From the NCBI RefSeq assembly GCF_002251295.1, contig NZ_NPJA01000021.1, forward strand, positions 21,269-85,268: DNA of 64,000 nt. The letters are read 5' to 3'. The DNA is from Prevotella sp. P5-50. Lineage in GTDB: Bacteria; Bacteroidota; Bacteroidia; Bacteroidales; Bacteroidaceae. Both the position numbers and the translations under genes were made by a program. Of this stretch, positions 40,101-48,630 are shown piece by piece. Within the stretch, counting starts at the first letter, position 1. Every line of letters starts with the position of its first letter. The notes beneath the pieces were generated by a model, which had not been told where the DNA came from, made no database searches, and worked only from the letters and a program-made list of their open reading frames with translations.

Positions 40101-40423
40101 GCTACAAACTCTATGCTACAGGTGGAACATCACGCTATCTGACAGAAAATGGTATAGAAAACACGACTGTCTATTGGCCCAGCGAATCAGACAAACAGCC
40201 ACAGGCTCTTACACTCCTCCATGACCACAAGGTGGATATGGTAGTCAATATCCCCAAAAATCTGACCGAAGGAGAACTGAGTAATGGTTATCTCATCCGT
40301 CGTGCCTCCATCGATCTCAACGTGCCGCTCATTACCAACAGTCGATTGGCTTCTGCTTTTATCCAGGCGTTCTGTACGGTATCGTTAGACAATATAGGAA
40401 TCAAGTCTTGGAGAGAGTATTGA
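37178..40423 (+). CDS. carB: Carbamoyl-phosphate synthase large subunit
   Basis: 1081 residues, full length. Two ATP-grasp halves: the first begins [22 protein letters not shown], with [20 protein letters not shown]; the second begins [19 protein letters not shown], with [16 protein letters not shown]. The last roughly 140 residues form an MGS-like allosteric domain ([15 protein letters not shown]). Produces carbamoyl phosphate in the cytoplasm. A 14-bp inverted repeat starts 14 bases after the stop. Confidence 0.97.
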   Translation: [1081 protein letters not shown]

Positions 40424-40436
40424 CAAAAATAATTAT

Positions 40437-40467
40437 GTAAACATTTGGCAGGTTGCCAAATGTTTAC
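40437..40467. promoter_or_regulatory. Perfect 14-bp inverted repeat at the histidine kinase promoter
   Basis: GTAAACATTTGGCA, then GGT, then its exact reverse complement TGCCAAATGTTTAC. It covers the -33 element and ends directly at the -7 box. There is no T tract, so it looks more like an operator than a carB terminator. Confidence 0.6.
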
Positions 40468-40475
40468 TATATTTG
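40444..40475 (+). promoter_or_regulatory. Promoter of the receiver-histidine kinase gene
   Basis: TTTG (40444-40447), 20 bases, TATATTTG (40468-40475), 31 bases before the ATG at 40507. Confidence 0.7.
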
Positions 40476-40506
40476 CACAGTCAAAACTCTTAAAGATTAT
40501 AAAACT

Positions 40507-41658
40507 ATGGAACTTGGTGACATACTTGAATCTAAAATAAACCGAAGTGACTATAAGATACTTATTGTCGATGATGTGACGAGTAACGTGTTGCTATTGA
40601 AGATTCTTCTGACCAATGAGAAGTTTCAAATATGCACAGCGTCTAACGGCCATCAATGTGTAGAAGTGGCACGTAGCGAACATCCTGACTTGATATTGCT
40701 CGATGTAATGATGCCCGAACTCAACGGATTTGACACGGCGGTTATATTGAAAAAAGATCCCCTGACAGCAGATATACCTATTATATTTCTGACGGCTCTC
40801 AATAGCCCAAGTGATCTTGTACATGGATTCCAAGTTGGAGCTCATGACTTTTTGACGAAGCCTTTCAATAAGGAAGAACTGATCATGCGCGTCATGCACC
40901 AGATTTCATTGGTGGCAGCCAAACGCTATATTATAGAGCAAAATGAAAAGCTCAAGAGGATCATTTCTAACCGTGATAAGATGTATTCAGTAATCGCACA
41001 TGACTTGCGTTCGCCTATGGCATCCATCCGTATGGTACTTAACCTCTGTGTCAACGTGGTGACGCCGGATATGGTTGGCGAGGAGATCTTTGGTTTGCTC
41101 GATAAGGCCAATCGTGAATCAGAAGAGACTCATGACTTGCTTGACAACCTGTTGAAGTGGACCAAGAGTCAGACTGGACGCCTTGAAGTGGCTTATCAGA
41201 ATCTCGAACTCGATGATATCGTTCCTGGTGTGGTTGATATCTTCACGATGATTGCTGAGATGAAGAAGATCAAACTTCAGTATATTCCTTCTGAGGAGCA
41301 TCTGAAAGTACGAGCTGACAACGATATGATGAAAACCGTGGTGCGCAACTTCATTTCAAACGCTATTAAGTTTACCCCAGAAGGCAAGGGAATCGAGGTA
41401 TATTATAAGAAGTCGGGCGAGTTTGCCAAAATCAGCGTTCGCGACCATGGTGTCGGAATTGCTCCAGAACGTATTGATACCTTGTTCCATAAAGGAGAAA
41501 CCACTTATGGTACAGGTGGTGAGGAAGGTTCTGGACTTGGACTCCAGCTTTGTGCAGATTTCGCTCGCAAGAATGGTGGCGACGTGATGGTGGAATCAAC
41601 CTTAGGAGAAGGCTCTACCTTCAGTTTCTTAGTACCGTTGTTGAAAGAAGAAGCATAA
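40507..41658 (+). CDS. Response regulator receiver-histidine kinase hybrid (REC-HisKA-HATPase)
   Basis: 383 residues; the ATG at 40507 is preferred because the promoter lies inside the longer reading. The receiver domain (about 18-135) has YKILIVDD, the phosphoacceptor Asp in LILLDVMMPE and Lys in FLTKPF. Then HisKA with SVIAHDLRSPM (phosphorylatable His) and a HATPase domain with the N box NFISNAIKFT, G1 DHGVGIAPE and G2 GSGLGLQLC. No membrane or sensor segment, so it is cytoplasmic and takes its input through the receiver. Partners are not encoded nearby. Confidence 0.9.
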   Translation: MELGDILESKINRSDYKILIVDDVTSNVLLLKILLTNEKFQICTASNGHQCVEVARSEHPDLILLDVMMPELNGFDTAVILKKDPLTADIPIIFLTALNSPSDLVHGFQVGAHDFLTKPFNKEELIMRVMHQISLVAAKRYIIEQNEKLKRIISNRDKMYSVIAHDLRSPMASIRMVLNLCVNVVTPDMVGEEIFGLLDKANRESEETHDLLDNLLKWTKSQTGRLEVAYQNLELDDIVPGVVDIFTMIAEMKKIKLQYIPSEEHLKVRADNDMMKTVVRNFISNAIKFTPEGKGIEVYYKKSGEFAKISVRDHGVGIAPERIDTLFHKGETTYGTGGEEGSGLGLQLCADFARKNGGDVMVESTLGEGSTFSFLVPLLKEEA

Positions 41659-41696
41659 TATTGTAATCATACATTTTGATTATTACAATAAAATAC

Positions 41697-41737
41697 AGAC
41701 AGGGGCATCTTTTGAATGATCGCCCCTGTTTGTGTTT
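41697..41737 (+). terminator. Terminator after the histidine kinase gene
   Basis: ACAGGGGC (41699-41706) and GCCCCTGT (41722-41729) with T-rich sequence following. Confidence 0.75.
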
Positions 41738-41844
41738 CGTGAACTTATGACACTTTATTCTTCTTCGGGATGTTTTGGAAATGTCTTCGGGTTAATACGA
41801 TCCTATGCTTACCTCTTCAATAAGTCTCTTCTAAGTACTATAAA

Positions 41845-41866
41845 AATGGGAGTTTAATGGGACTTA
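41845..41866. repeat. Two 11-bp units related to the array at 30.5 kb
   Basis: AATGGGAGTTT then AATGGGACTTA. The second is close to the reverse complement of the AGTCCCAATTA-type unit (TAAGTCCCATT). Confidence 0.55.
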
Positions 41867-41970
41867 CTTCCTATATAAATATAAGTAAGCATAAGTTGCC
41901 ACCTCTGTCATGTAGGAAGCCGTAATGAATGACTTATATAAAGAAATGATGAAAAAAATTACTCTTTTCT

Positions 41971-42001
41971 TGCATAATACAAGGAAATATGTTATCTTTG
42001 C
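41971..42001 (+). promoter_or_regulatory. Promoter of ppdK
   Basis: TTG (41971-41973), 20 bases, TATCTTTG (41994-42001), about 52 bases before the ATG. Confidence 0.7.
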
Positions 42002-42053
42002 CGAATAGAAAAATCAATAACAATAATTAATAAACAAATATCAAAGCTAACTT

Positions 42054-44774
42054 ATGAGCCAAAAAAGAGTTTATACCTTTGGTAATGGAAAAGCTGAAGG
42101 TAATGCAAAAATGCGTGAACAACTTGGTGGTAAGGGTGCCAACCTTGCCGAAATGAACCTTATTGGAGTGCCTGTGCCTCCAGGATTCACCATTACTACT
42201 GACTGTTGCAACGAATACTATCAGGTAGGACAAGAGAAAATCATGCAGTTGCTTAACGATGATGTCATGGCTGCTGTCAAGCACATCGAGGAACTGATGA
42301 ACTCTAAGTTCGGAGACAAAGAAAATCCATTGCTCGTGTCTGTTCGTTCTGGAGCACGTGCTTCCATGCCTGGTATGATGGATACCATCCTGAACCTTGG
42401 TCTTAACGACGAGGTGGCAGAAGGATTGGTAAAGAAGACAAACAACCCTCACTTCGTTTATGACTCATATCGCCGTTTCGTACAGATGTATGGCGACGTC
42501 GTACTCGAAATGAAACCTGTGAATAAAGAGGATATCGATCCGTTTGAGGAGATTATCGAACAAGTGAAGGCTGAGCGTGGTGTGAAACTCGACAAAGACC
42601 TTTCTGTGGATGAGTTGAAGAAACTCGTTCAGCTGTTTAAAGCAGCTATCAAAGAACGTACAGGCAAAGTATTCCCAGACAATCCTATTGAACAGCTGTG
42701 GGGTGCTATTTGTGCGGTGTTCCGTTCATGGATGAACGAACGTGCCATCCTCTATCGTAAGATGGAAAGCATTCCAGACGAGTGGGGTACAGCTGTTTCG
42801 GTAATGGCCATGGTATTCGGTAATATGGGTGAGACTTCAGCTACTGGTGTATGCTTCAGCCGTGATGCTGCTAATGGTGAAAACGTATTCAATGGTGAGT
42901 ATCTCGTTAATGCACAGGGTGAAGATGTTGTGGCTGGTATCCGCACACCACAGCAGATTACAAAGCTGGGGTCACAGCGTTGGGCAGAACGTGCAGGAAT
43001 CTCAGAAGAAGAGCGTGTCGCTAAATATCCTTCAATGGAAGAAGCTATGCCAGAGATTTACGCACAGCTTAACGGCATTCAGGAGAAACTCGAAGAGCAC
43101 TATCGCGATATGCAGGATATGGAGTTCACCGTACAGGAGGGCAAACTCTGGTTCCTTCAGACCCGTAACGGAAAACGTACAGGTGCTGCCATGGTGAAGA
43201 TTGCCATCGACCTGCTTCACGAAGGAAAAATCGACGAGAAGACCGCTATCATGCGTTGTGAACCACAGAAGCTTGATGAACTGCTTCACCCCATCTTTGA
43301 TAAAAAAGCTCTTACCACAGCAAAAGTTATTGCACAGGGTCTGCCTGCATCTCCAGGAGCAGCATGCGGACAGATTGTATTCCATGCTGACGATGCACAG
43401 GAATGGCATGAAGATGGCCACAAAGTGGTACTTGTACGTATTGAAACCTCTCCAGAAGACCTCGCCGGTATGTCTGCCGCAGAAGGCATCCTGACAGCAC
43501 GTGGCGGTATGACCTCTCACGCTGCCGTTGTAGCACGTGGCATGGGTAAATGCTGTGTATCAGGTGTAGGTTCACTCAATGTTGATTATCATGCTAAGAC
43601 CGTTGAGATTGACGGAGTCGTATATAAAGAAGGTGACTACATCTCACTTAATGGTACCACAGGTCAGGTTTATGCAGGCGAAGTACCTACCAAGGCTGCA
43701 GAACTGAGTGGCGACTTCAAAGAACTCATGGACCTTTGCGATAAATACACCAAACTTCAGGTTCGTACCAATGCAGACACTCCACACGATGCACAGGTTG
43801 CACGTCAGTTTGGTGCCAAGGGTATTGGTTTGACTCGTACCGAGCACATGTTCTTCGAGGACAAGAAGATCGTGGCTATGCGTGAAATGATCCTTTCTGA
43901 TAGTATCGCAGGACGCGAAAAGGCACTCGCCAAACTTCTTCCTTATCAGAAAGCTGACTTCAAGGGAATTCTTGAAGCAATGGACGGGCTGCCCGTAAAT
44001 ATCCGTCTGCTCGATCCACCTCTCCACGAGTTCGTTCCCCACGATATCGAAGGTCAAAAAGTAATGGCCAAGGAGATGGGCGTAGATCTCGCCACCATCC
44101 AGCGTCGTGTGGATTCTCTGGCAGAGAACAACCCGATGCTTGGACATCGCGGATGTCGTCTGGGTATTACCTTCCCTGAAATTACAGCCATGCAGACCCG
44201 TGCTATTCTCAGCGCAGCATGTGAACTGAAGAAGGAAGGAAAGAATCCTATGCCAGAGATTATGGTTCCATTGATCGGTACCATCAAGGAGCTCAAACAG
44301 CAGAAGGATGTTATTCAGTATGCTGCCAAGGAGGTATTTGCTGAATATGGCATCAAGGTAGAGTTTGAGATTGGTACTATGATTGAGATTCCACGTGCTG
44401 CCCTTACAGCAGGTCTTATTGCCAGCGAAGCACAGTACTTCTCATTCGGTACTAACGACCTTACCCAGATGACCTTCGGTTACAGCCGTGACGATATTGC
44501 TTCGTTCCTGCCTGTATATCTCGACAAGAAGATTCTTAAGGTTGACCCATTCCAGGTACTCGACCAAGAGGGCGTAGGCCGTCTCATCAAGTATGCCGTT
44601 AAAGAGGGTCGTGAAACACGTCCTGATCTCCGTTGTGGCATCTGTGGTGAGCATGGTGGTGAACCAAGTTCTGTGAAGTTCTGTGCCAAGATTGGTATGA
44701 ACTATGCATCATGTTCTCCTTTCCGCGTGCCCATCGCAAGACTTGCTGCTGCGCAGGCAGCCGTAGAGGAGTAA
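42054..44774 (+). CDS. ppdK: Pyruvate, phosphate dikinase
   Basis: 906 residues, full length. Interconverts pyruvate, ATP and phosphate with phosphoenolpyruvate, AMP and pyrophosphate. N-terminal ATP-grasp part begins KRVYTFGNGKAEG and GGKGANLAEM, with SVRSGARASMPGMMDT. The central swivelling domain has the phosphorylated His in GGMTSHAAVVARGMGK. The C-terminal PEP-binding barrel has GIGLTRTEHMFF, GHRGCRLGI and the catalytic Cys in RCGICGEHGG. Own promoter and terminator. Confidence 0.97.
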   Translation: MSQKRVYTFGNGKAEGNAKMREQLGGKGANLAEMNLIGVPVPPGFTITTDCCNEYYQVGQEKIMQLLNDDVMAAVKHIEELMNSKFGDKENPLLVSVRSGARASMPGMMDTILNLGLNDEVAEGLVKKTNNPHFVYDSYRRFVQMYGDVVLEMKPVNKEDIDPFEEIIEQVKAERGVKLDKDLSVDELKKLVQLFKAAIKERTGKVFPDNPIEQLWGAICAVFRSWMNERAILYRKMESIPDEWGTAVSVMAMVFGNMGETSATGVCFSRDAANGENVFNGEYLVNAQGEDVVAGIRTPQQITKLGSQRWAERAGISEEERVAKYPSMEEAMPEIYAQLNGIQEKLEEHYRDMQDMEFTVQEGKLWFLQTRNGKRTGAAMVKIAIDLLHEGKIDEKTAIMRCEPQKLDELLHPIFDKKALTTAKVIAQGLPASPGAACGQIVFHADDAQEWHEDGHKVVLVRIETSPEDLAGMSAAEGILTARGGMTSHAAVVARGMGKCCVSGVGSLNVDYHAKTVEIDGVVYKEGDYISLNGTTGQVYAGEVPTKAAELSGDFKELMDLCDKYTKLQVRTNADTPHDAQVARQFGAKGIGLTRTEHMFFEDKKIVAMREMILSDSIAGREKALAKLLPYQKADFKGILEAMDGLPVNIRLLDPPLHEFVPHDIEGQKVMAKEMGVDLATIQRRVDSLAENNPMLGHRGCRLGITFPEITAMQTRAILSAACELKKEGKNPMPEIMVPLIGTIKELKQQKDVIQYAAKEVFAEYGIKVEFEIGTMIEIPRAALTAGLIASEAQYFSFGTNDLTQMTFGYSRDDIASFLPVYLDKKILKVDPFQVLDQEGVGRLIKYAVKEGRETRPDLRCGICGEHGGEPSSVKFCAKIGMNYASCSPFRVPIARLAAAQAAVEE

Positions 44775-44794
44775 ATTAGCACTCTTATATAATG

Positions 44795-44828
44795 AAAGGG
44801 ACCTGTCCGTTTGGGCAGGTCCTTTTTT
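44795..44828 (+). terminator. Terminator after ppdK
   Basis: GGGACCTGTCC and GGGCAGGTCC around a GTTT loop, followed by six T. A second hairpin (TCGGAAG-AAAG-CTTCCGA) lies just beyond. Confidence 0.88.
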
Positions 44829-44869
44829 AGTCTTCGGAAGAAAGCTTCCGACGATTATTGACTAAAAAC

Positions 44870-44971
44870 GTCGCATAATATGTGGTAATTTGCAGATTTG
44901 TTTGGCTATTCGACATTAATTTTGTATCTTTGTCGCAGAATTTGCGACGTTAATCACTGTTTTATGTCGCA
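44870..44971. promoter_or_regulatory. Four copies of GTCGCA around the Fic promoter
   Basis: GTCGCA at 44870-44875, 44932-44937 and 44966-44971, and inverted (TGCGAC) at 44943-44948. The second and third form a small inverted repeat directly downstream of the -7 box. Possible regulator sites. Confidence 0.4.
44901..44932 (+). promoter_or_regulatory. Promoter of the Fic gene
   Basis: TTTG (44901-44904), 20 bases, TATCTTTG (44925-44932); the ATG is at 44989. Confidence 0.75.
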
Positions 44972-44988
44972 CAAAGTAGGAATGTGTT

Positions 44989-46284
44989 ATGTATATACAC
45001 GAAAGAGACAATTGGACGGACTTTCGTTGGGACATGTCCCAAGTGTCACTCCTTCAGGAGAAAGTATTCCGTAAGCAGGGGTTACTTTATGGCAGGTTAA
45101 GTTCATTGGGATTTGACAGCAAACTCCGTGCAATGGCAGAGAACCTGACATACGATGTAGTATATTCTTCGGAAATAGAAGGCATACGACTGAACGTTGA
45201 GCAGGTTCGTTCTTCCATTGCCCGAAAACTTGGTATTGAGAACGTGAAAGATACTGCGCCTTCACACTATGTCGATTCTGTTGTTGGTGTAATGTTGGAA
45301 GCGGTTCAGCACTATGACATGAACCTCAGTAAAGAGAAGCTGTGTGCTTGGCAAGCAGCTTTCTTTCCAACTGGCTACAGTGAAGGAAGTCAGATCGAAA
45401 TTGGTCAGTACCGCACAAACGAGGAGCATATTGTCAGCGGAATGTTTGGACGTGAGAAGATTCACTATATTGCTCCTTCGCCAGACCGCGTAGAAGAGGA
45501 GATGGAAAAGTTTATTGCCTGGTTTGACGGAGAGGAGCCTGTAAGTAGCGTCATCCGTTCTGCCATTGCCCATTTCTGGTTTGTGAGCATACATCCCTTC
45601 GAGGACGGTAATGGGCGGTTGGCCCGCATCCTTTCAGACATGCTTCTTGCTCGTGGAGAAAAGAGCGATTTCCGTTTCTACAATGTCTCATCACAGATTA
45701 ACAAGGACAAGAATCACTACTATGACATTCTGGAGCGGATGCAGCATGGCGATGGCGATATAACGGAGTGGTTGGTGTGGTACATGCAGAAATTGGTAGA
45801 TGCACTTGACGAGGCAGACACCATCGTGACCACAATCCTGAATAAGAGTTTCTTCTGGCAGAAAGCTTCGTCTGTTCCAATGACTGAGCGACAGACACAG
45901 ATGCTCAATCTGTTCCTTGACGGCTACGAGGCAAAGATAACGTCAAAGACATGGGCAACATTGGCAAAGTGCTCGAAAGACACCGCCATACGCGACATAC
46001 AGGATCTTGTCGATAAGAATATACTCATAGAGGACATTCCTGGGGCAAAGCGCCCAAGTTATTCCATCGTCTATGATGCAGAAGACTTGACGCAGTTTTT
46101 CAACGAGGTGAGCATCACAGAGGAAAATGGCATTCCATATCTCAATGCGTTGTATAAAGGTAAGAAAACTATATGCGAAAGAATTCTAAAACTCGATGCT
46201 GACAGATACCAAAAAGGCGATTTGCCATTATCCAATCTGCTCAGTAAATACTGCTCGTATGTAGTTGGAAGCAATAAAGCATAG
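44989..46284 (+). CDS. Fic family protein (DUF4172 type), probable AMP-transferase
   Basis: 431 residues. N-terminal DUF4172-like region, then an inhibitory-helix motif SSEIEG (residues 60-65, pattern [S/T]xxxE[G/N]), then the Fic domain with the complete active-site loop HPFEDGNGRLAR (His about residue 202). The C-terminal part (FLDGYEAKITSKTWATLAKC...) looks like a winged helix, so the protein may bind DNA and regulate its own promoter. Fic proteins usually transfer AMP to target proteins; an N-terminal inhibitory helix keeps such enzymes off. No separate antitoxin gene is seen, consistent with the built-in inhibitor. The target is unknown. Confidence 0.9.
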   Translation: MYIHERDNWTDFRWDMSQVSLLQEKVFRKQGLLYGRLSSLGFDSKLRAMAENLTYDVVYSSEIEGIRLNVEQVRSSIARKLGIENVKDTAPSHYVDSVVGVMLEAVQHYDMNLSKEKLCAWQAAFFPTGYSEGSQIEIGQYRTNEEHIVSGMFGREKIHYIAPSPDRVEEEMEKFIAWFDGEEPVSSVIRSAIAHFWFVSIHPFEDGNGRLARILSDMLLARGEKSDFRFYNVSSQINKDKNHYYDILERMQHGDGDITEWLVWYMQKLVDALDEADTIVTTILNKSFFWQKASSVPMTERQTQMLNLFLDGYEAKITSKTWATLAKCSKDTAIRDIQDLVDKNILIEDIPGAKRPSYSIVYDAEDLTQFFNEVSITEENGIPYLNALYKGKKTICERILKLDADRYQKGDLPLSNLLSKYCSYVVGSNKA

Positions 46285-46354
46285 TTCAACAAACAGATAA
46301 ATCGGAATATATCTGCCCACATTATTTTTCATATAAACAAACAATTTGTACAAA

Positions 46355-47578
46355 ATGATGAAGAAGCTTTTTACATTTCTAACGATTGCGTTATCAATAA
46401 TGCAATTGTACGCACAGCAAACAGAGATAAGACGCTCTGAATATCGTAGTATGGATGATGATGGAAATTTCATAAATGTTGTACAATTAGAGATAGGTGG
46501 TCGATATTTTTATGATATTGACGAAAATACCCATACGGCTATTTTTAAAAGGTGGTATGGCCGTGAGAACGATACAGAACTCATAATTCCTTCGTCTATA
46601 GATTATAACGGAGTGACATATAAGATTGTTGCTCTCGGTGACGAGGCAGGTAACCAAAACGAAAAGCTCGAGAAGGTAATTATACCAGAAGGTGTAACCA
46701 GAATTAAAGGATTTGCACGTTGCCATGGATTAAAAAATATAACAATACCCTCTAGTGTAAAAGAAATTGGCAGCAATGCTTTTAAAGAATGTGTTGAGTT
46801 GGAGAGTGTAGTCTTACCTGAGGGACTTTCCACACTAGGTTATCGCGCCTTCTATAATTGTGTTAAGCTCAAATCGATTGTTATTCCTAGTAGTGTTGCT
46901 CGTATCGAGTCAGGCGTATTTCACAATTGTCAGCAACTTTCATCCATAACGATACCTTCGACTGTTTCAGAGATAGGAGAAGAGGTGTTCGTTAATTGTG
47001 TAAATTTGAAAACTATAAACTTTAATGAGGGCCTCCTATTAATAGGAAAGGGGGCTTTTTCTTATTGTACTGCATTAGATTCTATTATTCTACCGAACAG
47101 TCTTAAAGCATTAGGTATTCATGCTTTTTATGGCTGCACTTCTCTTAGAAGTGTTAAACTCCCGGAATCGTTAAAAGTGGTTCCTGATGCAGCATTTATG
47201 AAATGTGGGGCACTCACTAGCATAGAGCTCCCCAATAGTATATACAAAATAGGAAGCTCTGCCTTCAGGGAATGTACGAGTTTGAAAAAAGTAGAGCTAC
47301 CAAGAAATTTGACTGCATTAAATGGCAGTGTGTTTCAAGATTGCTCATCGCTTGTTGAAATCGTTGTTCCAGAGGGAGTGACTAAAATCAGTTCCGGTTT
47401 ATTCTATTCCTGTGAGAGCCTCACGGACATATACTGCTATTCGGAGATGCCACCAGAGATAGATGGGTCACTTTATGGTGTACCTTTGGAACAAGTTACC
47501 GTGCATGTTCCCGTAGTTAAAAAGTATAAGAAGGATATTAGTTGGAAAGCATTTGGCAAACTTGTGCCAATACAATAA
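46355..47578 (+). CDS. Secreted BspA-like leucine-rich repeat protein
   Basis: 407 residues with a signal peptide (LFTFLTIALSIMQLYAQ). After about 80 residues it consists of BspA/LRR_5 repeats of roughly 23 residues, each with the pattern IxIPSSVxxIGxxAFxxCxxL (for example ITIPSSVKEIGSNAFKEC). Such proteins in oral and gut Bacteroidetes are surface or secreted adhesins or host-interaction proteins. The ATG at 46355 is preferred over a TTG three codons upstream because it gives a standard signal peptide. Probably co-transcribed with the following small gene (34-base gap). Confidence 0.88.
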   Translation: MMKKLFTFLTIALSIMQLYAQQTEIRRSEYRSMDDDGNFINVVQLEIGGRYFYDIDENTHTAIFKRWYGRENDTELIIPSSIDYNGVTYKIVALGDEAGNQNEKLEKVIIPEGVTRIKGFARCHGLKNITIPSSVKEIGSNAFKECVELESVVLPEGLSTLGYRAFYNCVKLKSIVIPSSVARIESGVFHNCQQLSSITIPSTVSEIGEEVFVNCVNLKTINFNEGLLLIGKGAFSYCTALDSIILPNSLKALGIHAFYGCTSLRSVKLPESLKVVPDAAFMKCGALTSIELPNSIYKIGSSAFRECTSLKKVELPRNLTALNGSVFQDCSSLVEIVVPEGVTKISSGLFYSCESLTDIYCYSEMPPEIDGSLYGVPLEQVTVHVPVVKKYKKDISWKAFGKLVPIQ

Positions 47579-47612
47579 ATGTAATAATTGATTAAGTTGA
47601 TTTGATTATTAT

Positions 47613-48167
47613 ATGACAGAATTGGAATGTTTAAGAAATAGTCTTGTGTTAACAGAGACAGATCCTTCTAAAATTGAAAGCATTTTCAAAGACATTGCGA
47701 AGAATTTGCTTAACAATTTTGTCATCAGGAAGGGAGATGAGTTATATCGCATGGTCGAGATAGAGTTTTATTATAACTTAACTGACACAGCGCATATAAC
47801 GTACAAGCGTATGACTGAGGCTGGAGAGTGGTTCAACCATGACTATGGTGTTGATCTTGCATTCAAGAGTAATGAAAAGTCATACGGAGGAATACTCATC
47901 CGCTCCATCGAGTGCAATGGGAAATTTTGCAATGGGCCATTAAAGACCCGAGCCTTGCTATTTCAGTTTGATGCTTTTGGGGAAAAGGGCGCTGTTCCTA
48001 CGCTAGAATATTGTCCAAGGGCAAAAGCGATTGAGCCTGTTGCTTCTACACGCTATAATATATCAGAAAAACAATATTTCCGATACTGCATTCCAAAAGA
48101 ACTATGGACTGAACACAAGGGATATGCAGCATACCCATGGGATTATAAAGGAAATCCTAAAATATAG
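47613..48167 (+). CDS. Single-domain protein homologous to the N-terminal domain of the deiminase fusion at 57 kb
   Basis: 184 residues, no signal peptide, not a named family I know. It aligns by eye along its length with residues about 20-220 of the protein at 56169-57710: HIAK/DIAK-LL, (V/D)IEFYYYN, FG(G)-DL-F, (Y/F)GGILIR and a later GP segment are shared. The order VEIEFYY, D-x-AH, HDYGVDLAF, GGILIRSIE, GP recalls methylpurine-DNA glycosylase (VETEAY, SH, YGM-LN, VLIRALEP, GPGKL), including the position of its catalytic Glu. That similarity is my inference and unproven. It follows the BspA-like gene by 34 bases. Confidence 0.6.
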   Translation: MTELECLRNSLVLTETDPSKIESIFKDIAKNLLNNFVIRKGDELYRMVEIEFYYNLTDTAHITYKRMTEAGEWFNHDYGVDLAFKSNEKSYGGILIRSIECNGKFCNGPLKTRALLFQFDAFGEKGAVPTLEYCPRAKAIEPVASTRYNISEKQYFRYCIPKELWTEHKGYAAYPWDYKGNPKI

Positions 48168-48630
48168 ATAGTAGATGCATATGATGTAGAGAATATATAA
48201 AATCAACAAATAAATTCCAATTTAGTGAAAACATGAAGTTGACATAGAAAAGACTATCATCAGCCATTAAACACGTTTATCGTTGCCATGAACGTGTAAA
48301 AACGTGCAGAATGTGTCGTAAAAGAGTCGCCAGTAGTTTGCAATAGCTCTGTAACTTGTTGATAATCAGCATCGTCTAGCAGCGGCGCAGGCAGCTGTCG
48401 AAGAATAGACAGAAAATGCTGAAATTCAGTAATATAAAGGGTAAGCGTCTGCGTGAAAGACACTTACCCTTTCTTTTTGCGTTCATTCTGTGTGTTTCAT
48501 TTGCAGAATAAGACGTCGAAAACAGGCAATATGTTTCCCAAATTTGAGGGTGCTGTTACTACAATTTTATTACGGGAGTTTCCCCCGATGCTTTTAGGGA
48601 AAATCATACGCTGGTTTATGGTTTTCCCCT
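48168..48630. other. Intergenic region with a hairpin and no firm gene
   Basis: Holds a hairpin at 48436-48472 (AAAGGGTAAG / CTTACCCTTT, 10-bp arms plus four inner pairs, followed by TCTTTTTG). A minus-strand frame of 67 codons (48260-48463, GTG start inside that hairpin) looks protein-like (LPAPLLDDADYQQVTELL) but lacks a sensible start and is treated as doubtful; it may be the remnant of an element. Confidence 0.45.

Larger units (their letters stand above)
41659..41970. other. Intergenic region after the histidine kinase gene
   Basis: Contains an AT-rich hairpin (TATTGTAAT ... ATTACAATA, 41659-41691), the terminator at 41697-41737, and a two-unit 11-bp repeat at 41845-41866. No gene seen. 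Confidence 0.6.

Noticed and set aside
48260..48463. 67-codon minus-strand frame with protein-like composition
   Set aside because: Its only start (GTG) lies inside a hairpin, no ribosome site is visible, and neighbours run the other way. Kept only as a remark in the intergenic entry.
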